Below are positions 10,152 through 19,514 of a stretch of DNA of 64,000 bases, piece by piece. Every line of letters starts with the position of its first letter. The first letter of the stretch is position 1. Source of the DNA: Pseudarthrobacter sp. NamB4 (lineage in GTDB: Bacteria > Actinomycetota > Actinomycetes > Actinomycetales > Micrococcaceae); NCBI RefSeq assembly GCF_005796185.1, contig NZ_VAHM01000002.1, forward strand, positions 124,001-188,000, in the 5' to 3' direction. Position numbers and translations under genes: made by a program. A model generated the notes under the pieces. That model did not search any database. It saw only the letters and a list, made by a program, of their open reading frames with translations, and was not told where the DNA came from.

Positions 10152-10580
10152 CTAGCGGCGCTGCCTGGTGCGCGTCCGGTGTGCACTGGCACGGAGCTGG
10201 AGAATCCGGGCGCCGCCCGCGGCGGCAACCAGCACCCCTCCGGTGACGCTGGCGATGAACAGCGCCATGCCCAGCGGGACCGCGCCTTCGAATCCCAGGA
10301 ACTTCACCAGCACCAGCTCCTGGTTCTGCAGGATGAAGATGATCAGGAGGATCAGGAGCACCAGGGCGGCCACCACTGCTGCCCAAATGACCCCGGTGCG
10401 GGTGACGCGCCGCTCGGCGGCACCGCCGGACGGGCCCGCAGCAGGACCCCCTGCCGGTACTCCCTGGGCATCCGACGAATAGGAGGGGGCATTGCCGTAG
10501 CTGCCGCCAGCCCGATCGGCTGATGGCATTTCCGAGCCCTGCTCCGGCTGTCCGGCAGATGGGTAGTTTCCGGTACTCAT
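10152..10580 (-). CDS. LapA-family (DUF1049) membrane protein
   Basis: A 142-residue protein. A Gly/Ser/Pro-rich cytoplasmic tail (residues 1-57) precedes two transmembrane helices (about 61-86 and 98-120) around the signature FILQNQELVLVKFLGFEGAVPLGMA. The C-terminus is basic. This is the lipopolysaccharide-assembly protein A (DUF1049) pattern; in Gram-positive bacteria its function is unknown. The ATG at 10580 has GAAGGGA 6 nt upstream. A 12-bp palindrome lies 42 bp upstream and a strong terminator follows, so it is probably a single-gene transcript. Confidence 0.8.
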   Translation of the reverse strand: MSTGNYPSAGQPEQGSEMPSADRAGGSYGNAPSYSSDAQGVPAGGPAAGPSGGAAERRVTRTGVIWAAVVAALVLLILLIIFILQNQELVLVKFLGFEGAVPLGMALFIASVTGGVLVAAAGGARILQLRASAHRTRTRQRR

Positions 10581-10621
10581 GCTGATTCCCTTCGTAGGTG
10601 CGGACCGTCAGGTGCCAATAC

Positions 10622-10633
10622 TAAGCATGCTTA
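10622..10633. promoter_or_regulatory. 12-bp perfect palindrome upstream of the LapA gene
   Basis: TAAGCATGCTTA is a perfect palindrome in the AT-rich stretch just upstream of the LapA-family gene. Its position fits an operator or part of a promoter. No regulator can be assigned. Confidence 0.4.
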
Positions 10634-10722
10634 TATTTCCACCATAATGCGGGGAGTACTCCAGCACAACGCGCGGAAGGGCCTTCAGTGAAGACCCTTC
10701 CGTTGACTTTGCCGCAACAGCG

Positions 10723-10926
10723 TCAAACCCTCTCCGTGCTCCGCTCGGCGGAGGGGGTACGGGGCTTTGGCGTGCTGCGCCAGTTCGGGAAAGCCCAGAA
10801 CGTGAAGTCCTGCGCCTTGACCGGCTTCTCCGGAGTTTCCACCGGAGTTTCCCGCTGTGCTTCGCGCTTGGGGTCAGCTTCTTTCCTGATGCCCCAGCCG
10901 AAGTCCTTGCTGGATGAGTAGCACAT
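10723..10926 (-). CDS. small conserved-type hypothetical protein (MCYSSS start)
   Basis: A 67-residue, strongly charged protein beginning MCYSSSKDFGWG and ending in a Pro/Arg-rich tail, with KAQDFTFWAF in the middle. The start at 10926 has an excellent AAGGAGG Shine-Dalgarno 6 nt upstream, which decides the strand against the overlapping plus-strand frame. I recall similar short MCYSSS proteins in other Actinobacteria but know no function. There is no signal peptide or membrane segment. It stands alone between the LapA gene and a second small gene. Confidence 0.7.
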   Translation of the reverse strand: MCYSSSKDFGWGIRKEADPKREAQRETPVETPEKPVKAQDFTFWAFPNWRSTPKPRTPSAERSTERV

Positions 10927-11078
10927 CACAGACCTCCTTACAGTGACTGCCCTTTAATCGTCCTCCGGTTTGGCGGCGGAGTCGACACCTTTGAGGCAGC
11001 TTTTGATTGGCATGGGCACGGGGCATGGGCATGCGGCATGCCCCGTGCGGCGGGCCCGCAGTGGCTGGAGCGGGACGA

Positions 11079-11306
11079 CTAACTTCCCTTGGCCACGTCC
11101 TCCGCTTCCTGGGGGCGGTGGAACTCGCACGGCCCATGGTGCCGGAGGGGGAGGAGGCAGGTGCGCCCGGTGGGCAGATGGACCAGGCCGCACCGTCCCT
11201 TCTCCGCCAGGTCTTCCCGGACGTTGGCGTTGCTCAGGTCCCGCCGGGCATTGTCAGCCCGATGTGGTGCCTGGCCGGTGGTGGATGTGGAACTTCCAGC
11301 ATTCAT
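11079..11306 (-). CDS. small hypothetical protein
   Basis: A 75-residue product starting MNAGSSTSTTG. The ATG at 11306 follows GAGGAG at 7-nt spacing. The C-terminal half, RCGLVHLPTGRTCLLPLRHHGPCEFH, holds three Cys and several His in a C-x12-C-x9-C pattern. This could bind a metal, but the spacing is not a known zinc finger. The function is unknown. The good ribosome site and Cys/His pattern make it more likely real than the opposing frames. Confidence 0.5.
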   Translation of the reverse strand: MNAGSSTSTTGQAPHRADNARRDLSNANVREDLAEKGRCGLVHLPTGRTCLLPLRHHGPCEFHRPQEAEDVAKGS

Positions 11307-11443
11307 AGGGCAACTCCTCATTGAGCACTGGCCGCTTTCGAGGGTTCGGCAACGACGCACATCTATATTGCTCCCGCCGGATTACATGCACGTTAAGTCG
11401 GGGTTAGGCGGAGATCAACATTCCTTGGCTCCTCACGCGGGAA

Positions 11444-12958
11444 TCAGTACCCCAACTGGTTGCCCACCCGCAGCAGCAGGGCTTCCGACCCCATGGGTCC
11501 CACCAGCTGGATGCCCATCGGCACCCCCTGCCCGGCGTGTCCGCCGGTCCAGTGGACCGGAAGGGTGATTGCCGGAAGGCCGCAGACGTTGACCATGGAG
11601 GACCACGGCGCGTATTCGCACTGCTTGCGGTAGTCGCCGTCGGCATCCCCTGGCCATTGGGCTGCCGGCCAGCGGTCAGCACCATGCATGGTGCCGGTGA
11701 ACCAGCCAACCGGGCGCGGTGTCTGCGCCAGCGCCGGCATGAGCATCAGGTCCCATTGTGCGTACTGGGTCAGCGTGTCCTGCTGGAATGTGCGCAGGAA
11801 GGCGAGGGCTTCAAAAAGCTTGGCCGGGCTGCGCTGCTGTGCACGCCGCCGGAAGGTGCGGGTCAGCGGGGCCAGGAGAAGTTCGCGGTGCGGGTTGATC
11901 CGGGCGCTGCCCACCGGGGCAGTCCAGGCGGTGGTGAAGGCGTCCGGATACCTGTTGTCATAGCGGATGCCTGCTTCAGCAACGGCATGGCCCGCGTGTT
12001 CCAGCAGCTTCCGCCCCGCCTCGAGCGCCTCCAGCGCTTCCTGCTCAGGGCTGAATGGAAAAGTTCCGGACCACGGGCTGTCCAGCGTGACGCCGATACG
12101 AAGCTTTGGCGGTTCCTCCTTCAAGCCGGCGAGGTAGCCCCCCTCGCCTCCGCCGCGCCCGGGGCTGGCACTTTCGGGAACCGGCACCAAAGCGTCCATC
12201 ATGAGTGCAGCGTCGGCCGAGGTCCTGGCGATTGGGCCTGCCACCACCAGCCGGGCCGGGTCGCCCAGGCTCTCACCGGCGGGAACCAGGCCACGCCCGG
12301 GCTTCAGTCCCACCAGGCCGCAGGCCGCTGCAGGAATCCGGATGGACCCGCCGCCGTCTGTTCCCGGCGCGAAGGGAAGCAGCCCGGCGGCGACGGCAGC
12401 GGCGGTGCCGCCGGAGGAGCCGCCTGAGCTCCTGCTCAGCGCGTATGGATTGCGCGACGGCGGCGCGATCCGGTTCTCGCTGTAGGCAGTCAGTCCGAAT
12501 TCGGGAACCTGTGTTTTGCCCAGCGGGACCACGCCTCTTTCCCTGAGCAGGGCAGCCAGGGGTCCGTCGCTGAGCGCAGGTTTGTGGTCCAGTGCCGCGC
12601 TCCCGTGCGTTGTGACCACGCCAGCCACGTCAGTAAGGTCCTTGAATGCCAGGGGCATGCCGTGAAGCAATGGCAGTTCTTCTGCGGGGGCGTGGGGCCG
12701 CCGGCGGTCGGCGGCCCTGGCCTGCTCCATAGCCTGGTCCGCCGTAACGGTGATGAACGCCCCGAGCAGCGGATTCTGCTGCTCAATCCGGGCCAGGAAA
12801 TGGGCCGCGGCCTCCGTTGCTGACACCTTACCTTGCCGCAGCTGGTCCTGCAGGGCCACGGCCGGCAGCTCATGGAGTTCAGTCAAGGGGCCACCCGGCC
12901 GTGCAGTGGCAGCACCGGTCCTGGAAGCTTCCGCCGACCCGGGCGGCGTGGGCAGCAT
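11444..12958 (-). CDS. amidase (amidase signature family)
   Basis: A 504-residue amidase-signature hydrolase. The catalytic Lys lies in LAFKDLTD (about residue 110), and the Ser pair in SSGGSSGGTAAAVAAG and GTDGGGSIRIPAA (about 183-210) completes the Ser-cisSer-Lys triad. The family cleaves C-N bonds in amides; the substrate is unknown and the gene is not beside gatA/gatB partners. The start is uncertain: the ATG at 12958 has AAGGAGG about 18 nt upstream, which is too far, and a TTG at the LTELHELPA segment is an alternative. It is divergent from the rhodanese gene. Confidence 0.85.
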   Translation of the reverse strand: MLPTPPGSAEASRTGAATARPGGPLTELHELPAVALQDQLRQGKVSATEAAAHFLARIEQQNPLLGAFITVTADQAMEQARAADRRRPHAPAEELPLLHGMPLAFKDLTDVAGVVTTHGSAALDHKPALSDGPLAALLRERGVVPLGKTQVPEFGLTAYSENRIAPPSRNPYALSRSSGGSSGGTAAAVAAGLLPFAPGTDGGGSIRIPAAACGLVGLKPGRGLVPAGESLGDPARLVVAGPIARTSADAALMMDALVPVPESASPGRGGGEGGYLAGLKEEPPKLRIGVTLDSPWSGTFPFSPEQEALEALEAGRKLLEHAGHAVAEAGIRYDNRYPDAFTTAWTAPVGSARINPHRELLLAPLTRTFRRRAQQRSPAKLFEALAFLRTFQQDTLTQYAQWDLMLMPALAQTPRPVGWFTGTMHGADRWPAAQWPGDADGDYRKQCEYAPWSSMVNVCGLPAITLPVHWTGGHAGQGVPMGIQLVGPMGSEALLLRVGNQLGY

Positions 12959-13083
12959 AGTTTGGGGGCACAGTTTCCTCCTTGGATCATTCAGAAGCTT
13001 AACGTGGCCGGTTCCAAGGCTCCGGCGGCGGGTGAAGCACTAGGCTTAATGCCGACCCCCAATCCGCGAAGGCAGGAATCTCC

Positions 13084-13410
13084 ATGAGCGATTTCGACAA
13101 TGTTCCCGTCCACGACGTCCCCGACGATGCCGTCATTCTCGATGTGCGTGAGGACTACGAATGGGTGGCCGGCCACGCAGACGGCGCACTTCACATTCCC
13201 ATGGACCAGATTCCGGCCCGCCTGGACGAACTTGACCCGGACGAGGACCTCTACGTCATCTGCCGTACCGGAGGGCGCTCCTTCCGTGTGGCACAGTGGC
13301 TCACCGGCCAGGGCTATACCGCCATCAATGTCGCCGGCGGGATGGATCAGTGGCTGGAAGCCGGCCGGCCGCTCGTTTCTGACAACGGCCTGAAGCCTAT
13401 GGTGCTGTAG
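13084..13410 (+). CDS. rhodanese-like domain protein
   Basis: A 108-residue single-domain rhodanese. The expected motifs are VILDVREDYEWVAGHADGALHIPM and the active-site loop CRTGGRS with Cys60, followed by AINVAGGMDQW. Single-domain rhodaneses carry sulfane sulfur from thiosulfate or persulfides to acceptors. An AAGGCAGGA ribosome site precedes the ATG and a TAGGCT hexamer near 13042 is a plausible -10 box. The last base of its stop is the first base of the pheA GTG, so the two are co-translated. Confidence 0.9.
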   Translation: MSDFDNVPVHDVPDDAVILDVREDYEWVAGHADGALHIPMDQIPARLDELDPDEDLYVICRTGGRSFRVAQWLTGQGYTAINVAGGMDQWLEAGRPLVSDNGLKPMVL

Positions 13411-14345
13411 TGGCCACCCTGCCCACCTACGCTTTTCTCGGACCGGAGGGCACCTTCACTGAGGCAGCCTTGATGCAGTTGCCTGACGCCGGGCAGGCCA
13501 AGCGGGTTTCGGCGTCGAACGTCAATGCCGCCCTGGACCAGGTACGGGACGGCCTGGCGCACGCGGCGATGGTGCCGATGGAAAATTCCGTGGAAGGCGG
13601 GGTCACGGCCACCCTCGACGCAATCGCCGCAGGCCAGGAACTGCGCATTATCCATGAGGTCCTGGTGCCCATCAGCTTCGTTCTGGTGGCACGGCCCGGA
13701 GTGCGGTTGGAGGACGTCCGGCGGATATCCACGCATGGGCACGCCTGGGCGCAGTGCAGGATGTGGATGAACGCAAACATTCCTTCAGCAGAATATGTGC
13801 CGGGGTCGTCAACGGCCGCTGCGGCGATGGGGCTTCTGGAGGTTGGCTGCCATTACGACGCCGCCATTTGTGCTCCCCTGGTAGCCCAGGAGCAGCCCGG
13901 CCTGTCGGTGCTCGCGGAGAACATTGGCGACAACCCCGGAGCCGTGACCCGTTTTATCCTGGTCAGCCAACCCGGCGTCCTGCCGGCCCGTACCGGCGCT
14001 GACAAGACCACCGTGGTGGTCCCGCTTCCCGAAGACCGGCCCGGCGCGCTGATGGAGATCCTCGATCAGTTCGCCAGCCGCGGGGTGAACCTCAGCCGGA
14101 TTGAGTCCCGGCCCACCGGACAGTATCTGGGCCACTACTTCTTCAGCATCGACGCCGAAGGGCATGCAGCCGACGAGCGGGTGGCCGACGCCTTGGCAGG
14201 ACTGCACCGCATCAGTCCAGCCACGCGTTTCCTGGGTTCCTATCCACGGGCAGACAGGCAGGCCACTGTTGCTGAAGCGCACACCAGCGACCCTGCATTC
14301 CAGGCTGCCCGGGCCTGGGTTGAAGACATTCTCAGGCATGCATAA
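13410..14345 (+). CDS. pheA: prephenate dehydratase
   Basis: A 311-residue monofunctional prephenate dehydratase converting prephenate to phenylpyruvate, the last step specific to phenylalanine synthesis. The catalytic domain (about 1-190) starts YAFLGPEGTFTEAAL and carries MVPMENSVEGGV. A C-terminal ACT domain (about 200-290) contains the Phe-binding ESRPTG motif, so feedback inhibition by phenylalanine is expected. The GTG start overlaps the rhodanese stop by 1 bp (TAGTG). Confidence 0.95.
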   Translation: MATLPTYAFLGPEGTFTEAALMQLPDAGQAKRVSASNVNAALDQVRDGLAHAAMVPMENSVEGGVTATLDAIAAGQELRIIHEVLVPISFVLVARPGVRLEDVRRISTHGHAWAQCRMWMNANIPSAEYVPGSSTAAAAMGLLEVGCHYDAAICAPLVAQEQPGLSVLAENIGDNPGAVTRFILVSQPGVLPARTGADKTTVVVPLPEDRPGALMEILDQFASRGVNLSRIESRPTGQYLGHYFFSIDAEGHAADERVADALAGLHRISPATRFLGSYPRADRQATVAEAHTSDPAFQAARAWVEDILRHA

Positions 14346-14479
14346 GCGGTGCTGAAACCGGTTGCAGCGCTTCGCCAAAAGCGTAGGTAAATGCCTCTGG
14401 AGGTACTTCCCCGGGCTGTGGACAATGCGTATGCTTGCCTGATCCACACGGGGATGGCCCCTACTGAAGGGAGCGCGTC

Positions 14480-14683
14480 ATGACTACGAGCAGCACTGAA
14501 AACGATGGCCAGGGGATGATCGTCAACCCCCGGCCTACCGCGGACAACCAGGACTGGGACGGGGACGAGGCCGACCGGGCCGACCGCCTGCGCTTCGAAG
14601 AAGAGCAGGCGATGATCCGTGAGCAGTCCGAGGCCCACGCTGCGGCCAAGGCTGGGCAGGAGAACAAGGAATCCCGCCGCTGA
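14480..14683 (+). CDS. small acidic hypothetical protein
   Basis: A 67-residue, highly charged protein rich in Glu, Asp, Ala and Gln (ADRADRLRFEEEQAMIREQSEAHAAAKA) that probably forms one helix. The ATG at 14480 has GAAGGGAG 6 nt upstream. There is no membrane segment. Charge composition and the strong ribosome site support a real gene; the function is unknown. Confidence 0.65.
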   Translation: MTTSSTENDGQGMIVNPRPTADNQDWDGDEADRADRLRFEEEQAMIREQSEAHAAAKAGQENKESRR

Positions 14684-14728
14684 CGGCATTCCGCCCAGTT
14701 CCGGAAAAAGACTCCAGCAAGAACCGCT

Positions 14729-15778
14729 TCAATCCCTGACCCTCACCAGAAGCGACCTCGGGTCCACCTGGACGGTGAGTTTGGTTGCCTCGCCCGCTGT
14801 GTCGCCGTCCAGCTGGGTGGGCATGGGTTCCGGGCACTTGATGACGATTCTCCCCGACCGGTAAACGGTCATGATGGGCAGTTTCCCGCTGTGCTTGAAC
14901 ATGATCTTGACGTACATCAGCAGCCAGCCAAGGGCACTGCGGGGGCTCATCACCACCACGTCAAGCATGCCGTCGTCAATCATTGCCTGCGGTATGAAGT
15001 CGATACCACCGGGAACAAGGCCGCAGTTGGCAAAGAGCACGCTGCGGATGTTCCGGGCTTGCTCCACGCTGCCGTCCAGCGAAATCGAGACCTTTTTCCG
15101 GCGCCCCGGAAGGTGACGCATCCCGGCCTCGGTGTATGCCAGCCAGCCAACAACCTTCTTCAGGCCCGCATTCGTGTCCGCCAGGACCTCGGCGTCCATG
15201 CCGATGCCCGCGATCACCAGGAAGACATGCTCCGCCGAGTACCCGGTACGGGAGTTTTCGATCCCCATCCGCGCCGTGTCTATGTAGCGCTGCCGGCCAA
15301 AAAGCGCGGTGTTCACATTCGCGTGCAGGTCGGCGACCTCAAGCTCCAGGTTCCGGGCCAGGAGATTGCCGGTGCCCAGCGGAATAAGGCCCATGGCCAC
15401 GTCCGTATGCGCGAGGGACTCTGCCACCACACGCACCGTCCCATCACCGCCACCCACGAGGACGACGTCGGGCTTGTGCGCCAGGGCGGCACGCACCTGT
15501 GAATAGCCCGGATCATCCGCCGTTGTCTCGAAAAAGACCGGGTTCTCCCAGCCTGCAGCAAGGCAGCCCCGCTGAATTTTGGCCCTCGCCTCTTCCGAGC
15601 GCGCCTTGATCGGGTTCAGGACCACCGCCACGCGCTGCCGGCTTAACCCCGAATCCTGCGCTTCCCCGCCCACAGCACTGCGCACGTGCAGGGCCTTGAG
15701 CCTGCGCACGCCCCACCAGCTGGAGACGGCAAACGCTAGGGCCACCCCGATCAGCAGGTACAGGATCCAGTCGCTCAT
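14729..15778 (-). CDS. diacylglycerol kinase-family lipid kinase
   Basis: A 349-residue protein with one N-terminal transmembrane helix (about 5-22) and a DAGK catalytic domain. The nucleotide-binding motif is [10 protein letters not shown], then the [11 protein letters not shown] loop. The family phosphorylates diacylglycerol or related lipids; actinobacterial members act in lipid recycling or sphingosine-like substrates. The start at 15778 puts the hydrophobic helix directly after MSDW. It is divergent from serS with a short shared spacer. Confidence 0.85.
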   Translation of the reverse strand: MSDWILYLLIGVALAFAVSSWWGVRRLKALHVRSAVGGEAQDSGLSRQRVAVVLNPIKARSEEARAKIQRGCLAAGWENPVFFETTADDPGYSQVRAALAHKPDVVLVGGGDGTVRVVAESLAHTDVAMGLIPLGTGNLLARNLELEVADLHANVNTALFGRQRYIDTARMGIENSRTGYSAEHVFLVIAGIGMDAEVLADTNAGLKKVVGWLAYTEAGMRHLPGRRKKVSISLDGSVEQARNIRSVLFANCGLVPGGIDFIPQAMIDDGMLDVVVMSPRSALGWLLMYVKIMFKHSGKLPIMTVYRSGRIVIKCPEPMPTQLDGDTAGEATKLTVQVDPRSLLVRVRD

Positions 15779-15856
15779 GGTGCTTCAACAGTAGCCCTGC
15801 GGAAGCCTGAGGATTCGGCACGGCCGCTGCCGCCCGCCGTCGTGCGCGGTATTGGA

Positions 15857-15862
15857 TACCCT
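15857..15862 (+). promoter_or_regulatory. -10 element of leaderless serS transcript
   Basis: The TACCCT hexamer sits 6 nt before the serS GTG start and there is no Shine-Dalgarno. This spacing is the usual actinobacterial leaderless pattern, where transcription begins at or next to the start codon. Confidence 0.55.
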
Positions 15863-15868
15863 TGTCTG

Positions 15869-17149
15869 GTGATCGACGTAAAAGACCTCAGCGAAAACCC
15901 GGACAAATACCGTGCCAGCCAGCGCGCCCGCCGCGCGGATGAATCAGTGGTGGACGCGATCATCTCCGCGGATTCCGCCCGCCGGGCGGCCCTGATCCGC
16001 TTCGAGAACCTCCGTGCCGAGCAGAACGCCTTCGGCAAGAAGGTGGCGCAGGCCAAGGGTGACGAGAAGAAGGCCCTGCTGGCCGAGGTCAAGGAACTGG
16101 CCAATTCGGTCAAGGCTGCTTCCGCGGAAGCCGATGCTGCACAGACAAAGCAGGAAGAACTGCTGCGCACCATTCCCAACCTTATCGAGGACGGCGTCCC
16201 GGAGGGCGGCGAGGACGACTACGTGGTGGTCAAGACCGTCGGCACGCCGCGCGAGTTTCCGGACTTTGAGCCGAAGGACCACCTGGAAATCGGCGAGCTG
16301 ATCGGTGCCATCGACATGGAGCGCGGCGCCAAGGTGTCCGGCGCACGCTTCTACTTCCTCCGCGGCGTGGGTGCCCGGCTGGAAATGGCGCTGCTGCAGA
16401 TGGCCATGGACCAGGCCATCGAGGCCGGCTTCATCCCGATGATCACCCCCACCCTGGTGCGTCCCGAGACCATGCAGGGCACGGGCTTCGACGTAAAGCA
16501 CGACGCCGAGATTTACCGTCTCGCCGAAGACGACCTTTACCTGGTGGGCACCTCCGAGGTGGCCCTCGCGGGTTACCACGCTGACGAGATTTTGGACTTC
16601 TCCAAGGGCCCCGTCCGCTACGCCGGCCAGAGCTCCTGCTACCGGCGTGAAGCAGGTTCGCACGGCAAGGACACCCGCGGCATCATCCGGGTGCACCAGT
16701 TCAACAAGGTGGAGATGTTCATCTACACCACGGTTGAGGAGGCCGCCGCCGAGCACCAGCGCCTGCTGGCGTGGGAAGAGGAGATGCTGGCCAAGTGCGA
16801 GCTGCCATACCGGGTGATTGACACCGCCGCGGGCGACCTCGGCACGTCCGCAGCCCGCAAGTACGACTGTGAAGCCTGGGTTCCCACCCAGGGCGCCTAC
16901 CGTGAGCTGACTTCCACCTCCAACTGCACCACCTTCCAGGCCCGCCGCCTGAACATCCGTGAGCGCGTGGTCAATGCGGAGGGCATTGCCAAGGGCACCC
17001 GGGCGGTCGCCACCCTGAATGGAACCCTGGCCACCACCCGCTGGATCGTTGCGCTGCTCGAGCACCACCAGAACGCGGACGGCTCGGTCAACGTGCCGAA
17101 GGCCCTGCAGAAGTACTTGGGCGGACTCGAGGTCCTCCGGGTCCTCTAG
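15869..17149 (+). CDS. serS: serine--tRNA ligase
   Basis: A 426-residue class II aminoacyl-tRNA synthetase that charges tRNA-Ser and tRNA-Sec with serine. The N-terminal coiled-coil tRNA-binding arm (about 30-105) is rich in Ala, Lys and Glu. The catalytic core holds [13 protein letters not shown], the motif 2 loop [24 protein letters not shown] and the C-terminal motif 3 region. The GTG at 15869 (VIDVKDL) fits the family N-terminus (E. coli 430 residues); the longer frame start adds nine unrelated residues. Confidence 0.97.
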   Translation: MIDVKDLSENPDKYRASQRARRADESVVDAIISADSARRAALIRFENLRAEQNAFGKKVAQAKGDEKKALLAEVKELANSVKAASAEADAAQTKQEELLRTIPNLIEDGVPEGGEDDYVVVKTVGTPREFPDFEPKDHLEIGELIGAIDMERGAKVSGARFYFLRGVGARLEMALLQMAMDQAIEAGFIPMITPTLVRPETMQGTGFDVKHDAEIYRLAEDDLYLVGTSEVALAGYHADEILDFSKGPVRYAGQSSCYRREAGSHGKDTRGIIRVHQFNKVEMFIYTTVEEAAAEHQRLLAWEEEMLAKCELPYRVIDTAAGDLGTSAARKYDCEAWVPTQGAYRELTSTSNCTTFQARRLNIRERVVNAEGIAKGTRAVATLNGTLATTRWIVALLEHHQNADGSVNVPKALQKYLGGLEVLRVL

Positions 17150-17245
17150 CTCCCGCCGGGAGGCCAGGTGCGCGTTAATGCGGTGTTCAACAAATGTGTG
17201 GCGTGAATCCTAGCGCGGATCAGTTACGTCTGGTTCACTGTGTGG

Positions 17246-18106
17246 ATGACAACGCTGACTGAAACCCCAGTCGCCGGCAACGATGACCGGCGAGACAACG
17301 AAACCAACAACGTAAACCAGAAGCTGATGATCGCACTGGACGTGGACGGCACGCTGGTGAACCACGACGGCCACATGTCCCAGGGCGTCAGGGAATCCGC
17401 GCAGGCGGTGGTCGCTGCCGGCCACGAGGTCATGATCGCCACGGGCCGTTCCCTCAACGCTACGCTGCCCATCATCGAAAAGATCGGGATTGAGCGGGGC
17501 TACGCCGTCTGCTGCAACGGCGGCGTAACCCTTCGGCTGCATCCCGAGCTGGACGGCGGCTACGAAGTCATCCACAAGGCCACGTTCGATCCCGGACCCG
17601 CCCTACGCGCACTGCGTGAGCGGCTTCCTTCGGCGAAGTATGCGCTGGAGGACGCCGACGGCAATTTCCTTTCCACCGAGCGCTTCCAGGATCCCAGCTT
17701 TGGCGTCGAGGCCGTGGGCGTGGATTTCCATACCATGCTTGAGGCAACGGCCGTTCGCGTGGTCGTGTTCAGCACCGAGAACACGTCGGAAGACTTCACT
17801 GAGGCGATTGAGCACGTGGGCCTTGCCGGCGTCACCTACTCCGTGGGCTGGACGGCATGGCTGGACATCGCAGCGGCGGGCGTGACCAAGGCCAGCGCCC
17901 TGGAGAACCTCAGGACCAGGCTGGGCATCGAGCAGCACCTGACGGTGGCCATCGGCGACGGCCGCAATGACATCGAGATGCTCAGCTGGGCCGGACGCGG
18001 GGTGGCTATGGGCCAGGCGCCGGAGGAAGTCATCGCCGCAGCGGATGAGGTCACCCACTCGGTGTTCGACGACGGCGCCGCCCACGTGCTGCGCAGTCTG
18101 CTCTAA
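17246..18106 (+). CDS. HAD-family Cof-type phosphatase
   Basis: A 286-residue HAD hydrolase of the Cof/C2B-cap group. Motif I is IALDVDGTLVNHDG, motif II lies in IATGRS, and motif IV is AIGDGRNDIEML. Cof-type enzymes dephosphorylate sugar phosphates or flavin and pyridoxal phosphates; the substrate cannot be read from sequence. About 25 residues precede the core and are likely unstructured, so the real start could be an internal ATG just before MIALDVDG. The next gene follows after 24 bp. Confidence 0.9.
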   Translation: MTTLTETPVAGNDDRRDNETNNVNQKLMIALDVDGTLVNHDGHMSQGVRESAQAVVAAGHEVMIATGRSLNATLPIIEKIGIERGYAVCCNGGVTLRLHPELDGGYEVIHKATFDPGPALRALRERLPSAKYALEDADGNFLSTERFQDPSFGVEAVGVDFHTMLEATAVRVVVFSTENTSEDFTEAIEHVGLAGVTYSVGWTAWLDIAAAGVTKASALENLRTRLGIEQHLTVAIGDGRNDIEMLSWAGRGVAMGQAPEEVIAAADEVTHSVFDDGAAHVLRSLL

Positions 18107-18130
18107 GCAGTACAAGGCAGAATAGACAGC

Positions 18131-18715
18131 ATGACTCTCACGACCTTTGCCCTGATCCGCCACGGCCAGACAGACTGGAACGCCCAGCGCCGGCTCCAGG
18201 GATCCACAGACATCCCCCTGAACGAGGTGGGCCGCGGCCAGGCGCGGGATGCCGTCGCCGTTCTTTCCGCCTACGAATGGGACGCCATTGTCTCGTCGCC
18301 GCTGAGCCGGGCCGCCGAGACCGCCGACCTGATCGCCGCGGGCCTTGGACTCAGTGACGTCCGCCGGGTTCCGGAGCTGACCGAGCGCAGTTTCGGGCCA
18401 GCTGAGGGGATGCAGGCGGGGCCAGAGCTTGATGCACTGCGCATTCCGGGAGGTTTTCGCGGTGCCGAGAGCGAGGACCAGGCAGCAGACCGTGGACTGG
18501 CAGCGCTGGAGGCACTTGCCGAGGAGTTCCGCGGACGGCGCCTCCTCGTCGTCGCGCACGGGACGCTCCTGCGCGTAACCCTCAGCCGCGCCGTGGGCAG
18601 CACCCTCACAAGCATTGACAACGCGGTGCTCAATTTGGCGCACCACCACGCCATCGACGGCTGGCAGCTCGAGTACTTCAACGGCGAGCCGGTGATGGCG
18701 GCCACCCAGAGCTGA
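18131..18715 (+). CDS. histidine phosphatase-family protein
   Basis: A 194-residue phosphoglycerate mutase-like phosphatase. The N-terminal LIRHGQTDWN carries the phosphorylated His; SSPLSRAAETA holds the second Arg, ELTERSFG the acid residue, and VVAHGTLLR the second His. The superfamily includes sugar- and nucleotide-phosphate phosphatases, and the exact substrate is open. It follows the HAD phosphatase closely and probably shares its transcript. Tail-to-tail with the SatD-like gene. Confidence 0.9.
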   Translation: MTLTTFALIRHGQTDWNAQRRLQGSTDIPLNEVGRGQARDAVAVLSAYEWDAIVSSPLSRAAETADLIAAGLGLSDVRRVPELTERSFGPAEGMQAGPELDALRIPGGFRGAESEDQAADRGLAALEALAEEFRGRRLLVVAHGTLLRVTLSRAVGSTLTSIDNAVLNLAHHHAIDGWQLEYFNGEPVMAATQS

Positions 18716-18780
18716 ACAACCAGGCTTGAAAAACCAAAGCTGAACGGCTAAATACCCGGGCTGAGCTCAGGCAGCAGCCG

Positions 18781-19380
18781 CTACCGCACCTCGAGAATCA
18801 GCGCCAAAAGCCGGGCTGCCGCCGGCCGGGCCGCATGTTCCTCGTTCCACTGGGACCGCGCAACCGCCTTGCTGACGGCCTGCGTGGTGATGCCCAGCTC
18901 CTGCGCCACGGCTTTCTGCTGCCCGCGGACGCCGGGGGTCAGCAGGTCAAGCACCCGCCATTCGGCATCGGAACGGTCGCGGACAATGTGGCCCAGCAGC
19001 CGGAGCACCGCTTCCGCGTCGTGGGCAGCGTCAGCCAGCGGACCCTCCACGGCGACAGGAATCCGCTCCTTGCTGTTCCGCAGCCGGTCCACGGCACGGC
19101 GCGCGTACACCAGCCCGTGGCCGGAGGCGTCCTTGATCTGGTTGGGCAACGGCTCGTTGACCGGCCCCACGCCAATCCCCACGTACCAGGACCCGCACCG
19201 GAGTCCGATCAGCGCAGCCTCCACGGCCTGGTGCGGGACGTCCACAATGCCCTGGACCTCGTCTTCCACGGACCGGTCGAAGTCCAGGCGCGCAGGGATG
19301 TGCCGCAGGTCTTTCAGCAGCTGCGGCACCCGGTCGCCGTCGCGCCGGCTGTCCGTCTGGTTGATGGTCAAGGTGAACAT
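18781..19380 (-). CDS. SatD-like protein with C-terminal helix-turn-helix
   Basis: A 199-residue protein. Residues 1-125 follow the SatD pattern: NQTDSRRDGDRVPQLL, then DEVQGIVD, then RCGSWYVGIGVGPVN and GLVYARRAVDRLRNS. Residues 150-180 (GQQKAVAQELGITTQAVSKAVARS) look like a helix-turn-helix. SatD proteins are poorly characterised. The HTH suggests a regulator or nucleotide-sensing switch, possibly of the adjacent divergent phosphoketolase gene. The start at 19380 (MFTLTINQTDS) is chosen because the frame upstream is short and unlike the family. Confidence 0.6.
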   Translation of the reverse strand: MFTLTINQTDSRRDGDRVPQLLKDLRHIPARLDFDRSVEDEVQGIVDVPHQAVEAALIGLRCGSWYVGIGVGPVNEPLPNQIKDASGHGLVYARRAVDRLRNSKERIPVAVEGPLADAAHDAEAVLRLLGHIVRDRSDAEWRVLDLLTPGVRGQQKAVAQELGITTQAVSKAVARSQWNEEHAARPAAARLLALILEVR

Positions 19381-19514
19381 TGATCCAAAGACTACCCGCA
19401 GGTAGCTGACTGCGGGCAAGCGGGGTTGCCTCCGGCTGGCCCATCTGATGCGATGGGGGAACGGCCGGGCTGACGTACGACGGAACGGGCGGCGAACGCG
19501 ACGTGAGGATGGTT

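Noticed and set aside
15944..17068. 374-codon open frame antisense to serS
   Set aside because: SerRS on the other strand explains the sequence fully.
17150..17162. Terminator after serS (CTCCC-GCC-GGGAG)
   Set aside because: Only 5 bp of stem, a 3-nt loop and no T-tract.
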